In this document: piece after piece, positions 46,297 through 54,179 of the stretch
Layout of the letters: each line of letters starts with the position of its first letter
How positions within the stretch are numbered: the stretch's first letter is position 1
Source: an uncultured bacterium
GTDB lineage: Bacteria; Bacillota_I; Bacilli_A; RFN20; CAG-826
Reading direction: 5' to 3'
DNA: 64,000 nt
Assembly: GCA_949284685.1 (NCBI GenBank)
Contig: CASDWE010000002.1
Coordinates: 660,106-724,105 of the forward strand
Position numbers and translations under genes: made by a program
The notes under the pieces: generated by a model
What the model was told of the DNA's origin: nothing
What the model saw: the letters and a program-made list of their open reading frames with translations, nothing else
Database searches by the model: none

Positions 46297-47127
46297 ATGG
46301 AATTGAATAAAGGTTTTATTTATATACCCAAAAACGCAAATAAAAATAAAGTCAAATATTTATGCATAGCCGCTCATCAAGATGATGTTGAAATCATGGC
46401 GTATCATGGAATTTTAAAAGGATGGTTTTCAAAAAAATATTCTTTTAGTGCGGTTGTCACTTGTGATGGTGCTGGTTCAGCAAGAACTGGTGAATTTAAA
46501 GATTATACTGATGAAATGATGAAAAAAGTTAGAATCAAGGAACAGCAAGAAGCTAGTGAAATAGGTAAATATCATTCTTTATATATGTTAAATTACACTT
46601 CCGCGGAAGTTAAAAATAAAGATGATGATAGCGTCATTAATGACTACATTAATATCATTAAAGAATTAAGACCAGAAGTTATTTATACTCATAATTTATT
46701 AGATAAGCATCCTACTCATCTTGGTGTTGTTATTAAAGTTATCAAAGCATTAAGAAAATTAGATAAAAAATATCATCCTAAAAAAGTGTTAGGATGTGAG
46801 GTATGGCGCGATTTAGATTGGGTTGATGATGATTTAAAATATGTTTTAGATGTATCAAAAAAACCCAAACTTGCTAAAGATATATTAAATGTATATAAGT
46901 CACAAATCATAGGTGGAAAGCGTTATGATTTAGCAACAATTGGAAGACGATACGCAAATGCGACATACGCTGCTTCTCATAGTGTTGATAAAGCTAAAAT
47001 GGTTAATTTTGCTATTGATTTAACACCTTTAATAAATTCTACAAATCTTGATATCAAACAATATGCACTTAATTATATTGATAAATTTTATCAAGATGTT
47101 AAAAACCAATTAACGGAATTAATATAA
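46297..47127 (+). CDS. PIG-L family N-acetyl-sugar deacetylase
   Basis: 276 residues. The zinc motif is AAHQDDVE (His27, Asp29, Asp30) and the third ligand lies in HPTHLGV. These LmbE-like enzymes remove acetyl groups from GlcNAc-containing molecules, including diacetylchitobiose in archaea and bacillithiol/mycothiol precursors elsewhere. No signal peptide, so the substrate is intracellular. As the last gene of the operon with a SIS deaminase, it would feed glucosamine to that enzyme. Bacillithiol synthesis (BshB) is unlikely here because no bshA/bshC partner is near. Confidence 0.85.
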   Translation: MELNKGFIYIPKNANKNKVKYLCIAAHQDDVEIMAYHGILKGWFSKKYSFSAVVTCDGAGSARTGEFKDYTDEMMKKVRIKEQQEASEIGKYHSLYMLNYTSAEVKNKDDDSVINDYINIIKELRPEVIYTHNLLDKHPTHLGVVIKVIKALRKLDKKYHPKKVLGCEVWRDLDWVDDDLKYVLDVSKKPKLAKDILNVYKSQIIGGKRYDLATIGRRYANATYAASHSVDKAKMVNFAIDLTPLINSTNLDIKQYALNYIDKFYQDVKNQLTELI

Positions 47128-47196
47128 CATTTAGCAAATATTACATTTTTATTAATAAAAATTTTAAAAATATTTTTCATATGTTTTTTGCATTAA

Positions 47197-47240
47197 AGTG
47201 TTACAAATTCAAAATTATTTTAATTTTATAACACATAAAT
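47197..47240 (+). repeat. 44-bp palindromic direct repeat, left copy
   Basis: Identical in 43 of 44 positions to 48501-48544. The unit is itself an imperfect palindrome with ends GTGTTA and TAACAC. It ends 37 bases before the ATPase 2 start codon. Confidence 0.9.
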
Positions 47241-47277
47241 GCGTTTTTTGTGATATATTATATTCGAGGCCAATAGT

Positions 47278-48501
47278 ATGTTAATCAAAAGAAAACAATA
47301 TTTAGAAAATATTAGAAGATTTTATGAATCCAATTTAATTAAAGTTTTAACTGGTGTAAGAAGATGTGGCAAAAGTGTTTTGCTAAATCAAATTAAGGAG
47401 GAATTACTAGCGGAAACTAAAATAAGAGAAGATCATATTATATCTATCAATTTTGAAGATATTAAATTTTCTAAAATTAAAAACTGTAATAAATTAAATG
47501 ATTACATATTAAAAAGAATTCTTGATGAGAATAAATATTATATTTTCTTAGATGAAATTCAACATGTTAGACAATTTGAAAAAGTACTAGCGTCTCTTAA
47601 AGCAACTAAAAATGTATCTATATTTGTGACTGGTAGTAACTCAAAGCTATTATCAGGCAAACTTGCTAGTCTACTTGTTGGTAGATGCAAAGAGTTTAAG
47701 ATAATGCCATTTAGTTATAGCGAATTTGTTAAATACTATGAGGAAAATGGATTAATACTTCCAAATAAACCTTTGCAAAACTACTTGCGATTTGGTGGAA
47801 TGCCTCAACGTATGGATTATAATTTGGAAGAAGACATTAAAGAATATTTGAAATCTATTTATTATGGAATTATTGACAAAGATATATGTAACGCTAAGTC
47901 TAAAATAGATAAAGAGACATTTTTTACGATATCTAAATATATTATAAGCAATGCTTCTAAAGAGTTTTCGACATCTAGTGTTGTCGAATATTATAATAAA
48001 AACAACTCAGATAAGATTTATAGTGAAAATGTTTATAGATATTTAGATAAATTAGAACAAGCGTGTTTAATATCTAGAGTAAAAAGATATGATATTTCTA
48101 GCAAAAGAACATTAAAACATATCGAAAAACAATTTGTTGTTGATAATGGGTTTTTGCTTGCTTGTAATGATTCTAATAAAATATTGATATCCCATGCTTT
48201 AGAAAATCTTGTTTACAATGAATTGATATTTAGAGGATACGATGTTAAGATTGGTAAAACTTATAAAGGAGAAATTGATTTTGTTGCTATAAAAGATGGA
48301 AAAAAATGTTTTATACAAGTAGCGTATTTATTAGCAAATGATGATGTGATAAAAAGAGAATTTGGTGCTTTTGATTCTGTTCGTGATCCATCGCCAAAAT
48401 ATGTATTTAGTTTAGACGAATATGATATGTCTATGAAAGGAATAACACACTTTAATATTGAAGATTGGCTTTTAAATAGAGTCGATATATTTTTATCATA
48501 A
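47278..48501 (+). CDS. AAA family ATPase with DUF4143-type C-terminal domain (ATPase 2)
   Basis: 407 residues. Walker A GVRRCGKS (26-33), Walker B IFLDEIQ, sensor-like IFVTGSNS. The nuclease-like C-terminus shows EIDFVAIKDGKKCFIQVAYL: the acidic pair is kept but the Lys of the PD-(D/E)XK core is replaced (QVA), so it may bind rather than cut DNA. GAGG lies eight bases before the ATG. The gene sits exactly between two copies of a 44-bp palindromic repeat; the right copy begins on the last base of its stop codon. It is closely related to ATPase 3, which follows on the other strand. Confidence 0.85.
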   Translation: MLIKRKQYLENIRRFYESNLIKVLTGVRRCGKSVLLNQIKEELLAETKIREDHIISINFEDIKFSKIKNCNKLNDYILKRILDENKYYIFLDEIQHVRQFEKVLASLKATKNVSIFVTGSNSKLLSGKLASLLVGRCKEFKIMPFSYSEFVKYYEENGLILPNKPLQNYLRFGGMPQRMDYNLEEDIKEYLKSIYYGIIDKDICNAKSKIDKETFFTISKYIISNASKEFSTSSVVEYYNKNNSDKIYSENVYRYLDKLEQACLISRVKRYDISSKRTLKHIEKQFVVDNGFLLACNDSNKILISHALENLVYNELIFRGYDVKIGKTYKGEIDFVAIKDGKKCFIQVAYLLANDDVIKREFGAFDSVRDPSPKYVFSLDEYDMSMKGITHFNIEDWLLNRVDIFLS

Positions 48502-48544
48502 GTGTTACAAATTAAAAATTATTTTAATTTTATAACACATAAAT
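48501..48544 (+). repeat. 44-bp palindromic direct repeat, right copy
   Basis: Matches the left copy at 47197-47240 with one mismatch (C to A at position 14). It starts on the final A of the ATPase 2 stop codon and could also act as a weak terminator hairpin. Confidence 0.9.
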
Positions 48545-48656
48545 AATAGTTTTTAACTAGAAAATGCAGATAAATAATAAGTTATATTAATTAAACATCA
48601 ATAAATAAAAATTGCATATATTTTTGTAACGCTGAAAACGCGTATGTTTTAGATAT

Positions 48657-48699
48657 TATATATAATGATTTTTATAAATAGTGGAGCAAATCGCAAAAT
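48657..48699 (+). repeat. Degenerate copy of a promoter/ribosome-site segment
   Basis: About 37 of 43 bases match 50237-50279, the segment bearing the -10-like TATAAT, GGAGG-like site and start of the lipoprotein at 50278. Here GGAGG has become GGAGC and the ATG is lost. Confidence 0.65.
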
Positions 48700-48749
48700 A
48701 ATCTTTCCACCAACATACCAGCAGATACATCACGTATAAAATAATGTGA

Positions 48750-49949
48750 TTAATATTCATCATTTAAAAGAAAATCCGCTAAATGGATAATTTTAATACC
48801 TTTAATATTACCTGACGCTAGTTCATCTAGAGTTATTATATATTTTTGATAATTATCTTTGATTTCAAGAAGATTATCAATTTCTCGATTCGATATTTCT
48901 GGCAATCTGCTGCATACTTGAATATAGATACGTTCGTCACGCCTTACTGCCACAAAATCAATCTCTTTTGTCTTGTTTTTTCCAATGTATACTTCATATC
49001 CTCTTCGGCGTAGTTCAAAATATACGATATTTTCTAACATGGCAGCAATGGAGGTAGGATTAAAACCCATCATACAATATTTTAAAGAAGTGTCGGCTAG
49101 ATAAAATTTTTCCTGAGTTTTTAGTATGGATTTCCCTTGTAAGTCATATCTTTGACAACGATAAATTACAAATGCTTTTTCTAGCCAGCTTAAATAATTA
49201 TAAATTGTTTCTATAGATAAAGATCGACCTTCACTTTTAAGAAATTTAACAATTGAATTAGCTGAAAAAGTTTTACCAACGTTTTCTATTATGTATTTAA
49301 CAACGCAGTTAAACAAATCGATATTTGTGACATTGTGTCGTTTTGTTATATCGTTAGTAATCACTGAATTATAGATTCCTTCTACAATCTGATATGCGGA
49401 GTGTGCATCAAAATTACCTATTGCTACTATTGGGAATCCACCAAAACGTATGTATTCATTTAGCAAATCTTTCGGTGATTTTAAATCTTGTTTTTTAAAA
49501 TCTAGATATTCTAAAAAAGACAAAGTATAGACAGGTATTGAAATATATCGTCCTGTTAAATAGGTAGATATTTCGCTAGACATTAGTTTAGAATTAGAAC
49601 CAGTCACATAAATATCGCTATTAGTGTGTTCTAATAAACTATTTATTGCTTTTTCCCAACCAAAAATTTCTTGCACCTCATCTAGCAGTAAATAATAACG
49701 TTTATCGTCTATCATTTGTTTTTTGATATTATCATACATATCTTTATCAGTCATGCCATTATCAAAATCTTCTGAAGTGTATGAAACACTAATTATATGA
49801 TCTAAACTAATTCCGCTTTCAACCAAATCATCACGTAGCATATCTAAAATAGTTGATTTACCGCAACGTCTAATTCCCGCTAATATCTTTACAAGCGGAA
49901 CATCGCGATAGGTTTTTAACGTTTTTAAGTAGTATGGTCTTATGATCAT
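48750..49949 (-). CDS. AAA family ATPase with DUF4143-type C-terminal domain (ATPase 3)
   Basis: 399 residues. Walker A GIRRCGKS (25-32), Walker B LLLDEVQE, sensor-like IYVTGSNSKLMS. The C-terminal EIDFVAVRRDERIYIQVCSRL keeps the acidic pair but, as in ATPase 2, has QVC in place of the EVK of active nucleases. GAGGAGG is well placed before the ATG. It is tail-to-tail with ATPase 2. A 31-bp-arm inverted repeat lies just upstream of its start, and the gene lies between two copies of a 43-bp promoter-like segment. Confidence 0.85.
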   Translation of the reverse strand: MIIRPYYLKTLKTYRDVPLVKILAGIRRCGKSTILDMLRDDLVESGISLDHIISVSYTSEDFDNGMTDKDMYDNIKKQMIDDKRYYLLLDEVQEIFGWEKAINSLLEHTNSDIYVTGSNSKLMSSEISTYLTGRYISIPVYTLSFLEYLDFKKQDLKSPKDLLNEYIRFGGFPIVAIGNFDAHSAYQIVEGIYNSVITNDITKRHNVTNIDLFNCVVKYIIENVGKTFSANSIVKFLKSEGRSLSIETIYNYLSWLEKAFVIYRCQRYDLQGKSILKTQEKFYLADTSLKYCMMGFNPTSIAAMLENIVYFELRRRGYEVYIGKNKTKEIDFVAVRRDERIYIQVCSRLPEISNREIDNLLEIKDNYQKYIITLDELASGNIKGIKIIHLADFLLNDEY

Positions 49950-49984
49950 ATCAATACCTCCTCGTTTGTCATTTATAGTGTAAC

Positions 49985-50055
49985 AAAAAACTTATGAAAT
50001 TTGAATAGTTTTTACTTTTCAAACGTAAAAACTTTATAAAATTCAAAACTTTTTT
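49985..50055. repeat. Long imperfect inverted repeat upstream of ATPase 3
   Basis: Arms 49985-50015 and 50025-50055 match in 25 of 31 positions around a nine-base centre; the inner GTTTTTAC/GTAAAAAC is perfect. It begins 35 bases before the ATPase 3 start and could be a protein-binding site overlapping its promoter. Confidence 0.7.
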
Positions 50056-50236
50056 ATATATAGACAGAAAGATAATTAAAATTTTATGAAATATTTGTGT
50101 GTAATTAGTATTTTGATACAATTTTATATAATCTTATCACGAGTGTTATAAACTTAAAATATTGCAAACAAATAAAAATTTAGCACGGCTTATATAAATA
50201 AAATTGAATATTTTTCACTTTAACTTGCATCTTGCA

Positions 50237-50279
50237 TATATATAATGATATTTATAGAAAATGGAGGAAATCATAAAAT
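50237..50279 (+). repeat. Promoter/ribosome-site segment, intact copy
   Basis: Contains TATAAT-like sequence and GGAGG ten bases before the ATG at 50278. Its degenerate twin is at 48657-48699, on the far side of ATPase 3. Confidence 0.65.
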
Positions 50280-50771
50280 GAAAAAAACAATCATGTCATC
50301 ATTGTTTTTGACTGTTTTGTTAGTGTTGGCTGGATGTGATAATAATCTAACCAGCTCATCATCTATTGGTAGTGGAGGAAGCACTACTAATGTTACTTCA
50401 TCAGTGGGTGGAGGAGAACATGTCCATTTTGTAATAATCCAGGTTTAGAATCCTATGATATTTATTTGCCAACAAATGCTACCACTGTTAAAGCAGAAGC
50501 TATTTCACTAGCGTGGCATTGGCAAGTAACAAATATTCCTATCTTTAATATTTATATTCCAGAAGGAGTTAAAAATATTGAAAGCAAAGGTATTTATATT
50601 GGCGCTAATAGCGACAATACAATGAAACAAGACGTTATTATAAATATTAATTTAGAAGCTAACAGTATACCTTCTTCTTGGGCTAGCGATTGGTATTATT
50701 TAGATAAAGGTACAACTGACGACACATTTAATAAAACTATTATTAATGTCAGATACAATCAAACTTTTTAA
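50278..50771 (+). pseudogene. Lipoprotein gene broken by a frameshift
   Basis: The ATG at 50278 has GGAGG upstream (an earlier in-frame ATG at 50245 lies in the promoter). The first frame gives a signal peptide with lipobox LAGC (Cys19) and a Ser/Gly linker, then stops at 50448. The next frame carries on from about 50420 as CPFCNNPGLESYDIYLPTNATT through IPEGVKNIESKGIYIG to 50771. One base change restores a single protein of about 160 residues, partly like BspA-type surface repeats. No function known. Confidence 0.6.
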
Positions 50772-50852
50772 GACCTAATGAAATTAAAACTATAGAATTT
50801 AAGGTGGTGTATCAATTTGGTATATCGCCTTGTTTTTTATTATATGAATTGG

Positions 50853-50861
50853 TGATAAAAT
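50853..50861 (+). promoter_or_regulatory. Extended -10, leaderless layout
   Basis: TGA-TAAAAT ends nine bases before the ATG at 50871, the same geometry as at 5545, 7292 and 59276. Confidence 0.55.
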
Positions 50862-50870
50862 ACAATTTGT

Positions 50871-51710
50871 ATGGACAAAAAATTAATTTTACCTTTAAAT
50901 ATCCATGGACCTGTTCTTATTTATGAAATAGCAGGGGACAATTTAGTTCCACATATTGCTGGTAATAAGTCTTTTTGTGGTGAATGTTTAAATGTTAACG
51001 AATTTGATGGTTTAGATTATGATGATTTTGTCAGTTGTTTTGGTTGTTTAAATAATAGAAATATTTCTTTTAAAGAATATGAAAAAGAGTGCTTAGATAA
51101 AGATAATGAATCCATAAATAAAGTCAAAGAATATTATCAAATAGCAATTAATAAACAATATTTTGATTCTACTTCTTATATCGCTAAAGAATATGTTGAT
51201 GTAATTGAAAAATACGAAGAATTTTCAAAAACAGCGAAACAAAATAAAAAATTTTATAAAAACCCAATTTATTTAAATTATCGAGATTTTGTTAAAAATC
51301 ATCCTCAAATCGATAACCCATTAGACATTAGATTTAATAATTTTTATAGTGAAGAATTAATAGATGATCCTAAACGTCCTAATGTTAAAATGGTATCGCA
51401 TTTTTATGATGCTAATCCTAAAGTTGACTATGATACATATAAAGAATTTATCGATTATTCATATCCTTTACTTTTAAAAAGAACAAAAGAAAACACCAAT
51501 TCTAATGTTAATGAAATCAAGTGTGAATTTAAAATTATTGTTAATCAAATAAAATCAATGCTTAAAGAACATGATAAAGTTGGTCTAGTTTATTTATTTA
51601 GTGATAGAGAAATGCGATATTTAGAAAAAGATTTTAAAAAAATTGACGATTTTACAATTGATGATTTTGTTAAATTACATTATCGAACGATTTATTGGTT
51701 TAATAAATAA
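50871..51710 (+). CDS. Uncharacterised cytoplasmic protein with a Cys-rich N-terminus
   Basis: 279 residues, no signal peptide or membrane span. The first 60 residues contain FCGECLNVNEFDGLDYDDFVSCFGCLNN, with CxxC and CxxC pairs that could bind zinc; the rest is charged and helical (EEFSKTAKQNKKFYKNPIYLNY, DVNEIKCEFKIIVNQIKSML). It starts without a ribosome site, nine bases after a -10 box. I do not recognise the family. Its monocistronic layout between ATPase 3 and the XRE cassette suggests accessory DNA. Confidence 0.6.
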   Translation: MDKKLILPLNIHGPVLIYEIAGDNLVPHIAGNKSFCGECLNVNEFDGLDYDDFVSCFGCLNNRNISFKEYEKECLDKDNESINKVKEYYQIAINKQYFDSTSYIAKEYVDVIEKYEEFSKTAKQNKKFYKNPIYLNYRDFVKNHPQIDNPLDIRFNNFYSEELIDDPKRPNVKMVSHFYDANPKVDYDTYKEFIDYSYPLLLKRTKENTNSNVNEIKCEFKIIVNQIKSMLKEHDKVGLVYLFSDREMRYLEKDFKKIDDFTIDDFVKLHYRTIYWFNK

Positions 51711-51786
51711 TAAAAAATTTATTTGAATGATAATTAATAATTTATAAAATTAGTATTTTAAGTCATAAAATTTGGTTTTTAATTTA

Positions 51787-51815
51787 TTGAAATTATGACA
51801 AATAAATTCTATAAT
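51787..51815 (+). promoter_or_regulatory. Promoter of the XRE-ImmA-PIN operon
   Basis: TTGAAA (51787-51792), exactly 17 bases, TATAAT (51810-51815). A normal leader with AAGGAG (51827-51832) follows. Confidence 0.75.
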
Positions 51816-51843
51816 TAAATCACAATAAGGAGCAAATTATTTT

Positions 51844-52185
51844 ATGGATGCAATTGTAAGAGAAAATTTTAAGAAATTGCGTGAACAAATTGGCCTTTCG
51901 CAAGAACAAATGGCGCAATATTTAATGTTAGAACAAAGTAGCATTAGTAAATTTGAAAATGGTTCAAGACCATTGCAAATGAATAGTCTTGAAAAAGCGT
52001 GCTCTCTTTTTGGCATCCCTGTTAATGAATTGTTTAAAAACGAATTAAAGATTAAAGTTTTAGCTCCATCATTTAGAAAAAGTGAACTTAGTAATTCATC
52101 TTTAGATGATATAGCTAAAATTAATAAAATTGCATCTAATATTATTGAAATGAAAACAATATTGGAGAAACATAATAATGGATAA
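51844..52185 (+). CDS. XRE-family helix-turn-helix regulator (antitoxin-like)
   Basis: 113 residues. The DNA-binding domain is NFKKLREQIGLSQEQMAQYLMLEQSSISKFENGSRPLQ in the first 50 residues, followed by a helical tail (LDDIAKINKIASNIIEMKTIL). Start overlap with the ImmA gene is eight bases. In such cassettes the XRE protein represses the operon and is cut or held by the ImmA partner. Confidence 0.9.
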   Translation: MDAIVRENFKKLREQIGLSQEQMAQYLMLEQSSISKFENGSRPLQMNSLEKACSLFGIPVNELFKNELKIKVLAPSFRKSELSNSSLDDIAKINKIASNIIEMKTILEKHNNG

Positions 52186-52915
52186 TGTTATTTTATTACG
52201 ATATTCAAATGAAGTTAGACAAAAGCTTGGCGCTGATGATAATTCTCCAATTGATATTATTAGTTTAGCAAATTCTTATCCCGGATTGACTTTGGTTTTT
52301 TTTCCATTTGATGAAGAAATAAGTGGAATTTGTGTCAAATCAGCAAACTTAATTGCTATAAATTCAAATTCGACTTTGGGTAGACAATCTTTTTCAATTG
52401 CTCACGAACTATATCATTATTTTTTTGATAAAGAAAAAACAACGATTAGTTATATTGTCGATAAATCAAATAGCAAAGTGGAAAAAGACGCTAATACTTT
52501 TGCATCTTATTTATTAATGCCAGATTCAACATTTACACGTTTTTGTAACAAACTTACAAACAATAGACAAAATAATATTGAATTAAAACACATATTAGAT
52601 TTAGAACAATATTTTAAAGTCAGCAGAAATGCTGTATTAATTCGATTAATTCAAGATGGTTACATATCAAAAGAAGAATCCGAACAATATAAGATTGATA
52701 TAATTAAAAATGCTAAAAAATACGGATATGATGTTAGTTTATATTTGCCATCTGAAACAAATAAATTAATAACATATGGTTCATATTTAAAATATGCGAT
52801 GCAATTAAAAAACTTAGGATTAATTTCTAATGGTAAATATGAAGAATATTTATTAGAAGCTTTTCGCGATGATATAGTGTTTGATAATAACAGCGATAAA
52901 GAAATATATGACTAA
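52178..52915 (+). CDS. ImmA/IrrE family metallopeptidase
   Basis: 245 residues. The zinc site is HELYH (His76, Glu77, His80) with a downstream acidic KDANTFASYLLMP that supplies the third ligand, as in COG2856. ImmA cleaves its partner repressor in mobile elements; the family also forms toxin-antitoxin-like pairs with XRE proteins. It overlaps the XRE gene by eight bases and the PIN-like gene by eight, so all three are made together. Confidence 0.9.
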   Translation: MDNVILLRYSNEVRQKLGADDNSPIDIISLANSYPGLTLVFFPFDEEISGICVKSANLIAINSNSTLGRQSFSIAHELYHYFFDKEKTTISYIVDKSNSKVEKDANTFASYLLMPDSTFTRFCNKLTNNRQNNIELKHILDLEQYFKVSRNAVLIRLIQDGYISKEESEQYKIDIIKNAKKYGYDVSLYLPSETNKLITYGSYLKYAMQLKNLGLISNGKYEEYLLEAFRDDIVFDNNSDKEIYD

Positions 52916-53435
52916 AATAATATTTTTTGATACGGATTGTATTTGTTGTTTTCTTTGGACTCAATCTGAAAATTTATTAAAACTACGTTTTAATAAAAAC
53001 ATGATTATTCCAAAACAAGTTTACGATGAAATTTGTTTTGTTCCATATTTAAAACAAAGAATTGATATGATGATAAACGATGGCTTTGTTTTAATAGAAG
53101 ATATACCAAATGAAATTTTAAGTATTAATCTTTATTTAAATTTGACTCAACTATCATCAACATTACCATTAATTGGACGAGGTGAAGCTGCTGCGATTGT
53201 TTTAACAAAAAGGCATAAAGGGATTTTAGCAAGCAACAATTTAAAAGATGTCAAACGCTATGTCAAAATGTATAATCTTGAACATATTACAACCGCAGAT
53301 ATTATTCATCGATGTGTTAAAGATCAATTTATAACACAACGAAAAGCTAATATAATTTGGAAACAAATGATATCAAAAAGAAGAAAACTTCCTTTTAATA
53401 CTTATTTTGAATATCTTACCAGTTTAAAAAAATGA
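52908..53435 (+). CDS. PIN-like RNase protein (DUF3368-type)
   Basis: 175 residues from the ATG at 52908, which overlaps the ImmA stop; an ATG at 52881 is inside that gene. IIFFDTDCICCF gives the first acidic residues of a PIN domain, GRGEAAAIVL the central Glu, and ILASNNLKDVKRY the third acidic region. PIN proteins are Mg-dependent RNases and common toxins. With XRE and ImmA upstream it forms a three-gene cassette in which the PIN protein may be the effector. Confidence 0.75.
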   Translation: MTKIIFFDTDCICCFLWTQSENLLKLRFNKNMIIPKQVYDEICFVPYLKQRIDMMINDGFVLIEDIPNEILSINLYLNLTQLSSTLPLIGRGEAAAIVLTKRHKGILASNNLKDVKRYVKMYNLEHITTADIIHRCVKDQFITQRKANIIWKQMISKRRKLPFNTYFEYLTSLKK

Positions 53436-53444
53436 TATTAAAAA

Positions 53445-54179
53445 TTAATTTTTTAAAGCATCACTTAATACATAGAGATATTTTTCAAAATTAACGCCAT
53501 AACACAAACTATCTTCTTTGTTTTCAATTGTATCTTTAATAGATAAATCGAGAAATTTTTGTGTTATTTTTAAAGCTTTTTCATCATCGATTCCATTCAT
53601 TGATAGTCCAATATAACTTGAGGCGAATAAATCACCAGTACCATGAAATAATTCATCATAGTATGGTGTATTTTCTAAAATATATTTTTTAGTTTTAGTG
53701 TTGAACACTAATGATGTCAATTCATTGTTTTTTAATTTTAATCCTGTAATTACTATTTTTTGAATATTAAACAAACTCAATTTTTCTAAAATTATAAGTA
53801 TTTCATCTAAAGTAAAATTATCTTTATAAGGTGTATTTGTTAAAAAACACGCTTCGCTTATATTTGGCAATATAACATCCGCGAATTGAAGTAATTGTTT
53901 AATTGCTGATATATGGTCTTTATCAAATCCTTGATACATTTTTCCATAATCAGCAAAACAAGGATCAACATAAACTAAATTATTTTTATTTTTAAATTTT
54001 TTAAATATTTTTTTAATTATTGGTATTTAATGAGTTGGTAAATACCCAGTATATATTGCATCAAAATCATGTTTATAATCATCCCATTTATTAACCATTT
54101 CCAATAAATGATTACTTAAATCTAAACATGTCCATGATTTATATCCAGCGGTGTGATTAGATAGCAGCATTGAAGGAAC
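53445..54179 (-). pseudogene. Pyridoxal/pyridoxamine kinase, N-terminus deleted and with an internal stop
   Basis: The open part (53445-53939) has HGTGDLFASSYIG, the phosphate/ATP loop of PdxK-like ribokinase-fold kinases, and ADVILPNISEACFLT. The same frame continues upstream as NLVYVDPCFADYGK, then a TAA at 54027-54029, then SNHTAGYKSWTCLDLS and DFDAIYTGYLPTH, all characteristic of the family. The first 35-40 codons are missing; homology ends near 54180 where another gene begins on the other strand. The lesions make it a clear pseudogene of vitamin B6 salvage. Confidence 0.85.
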
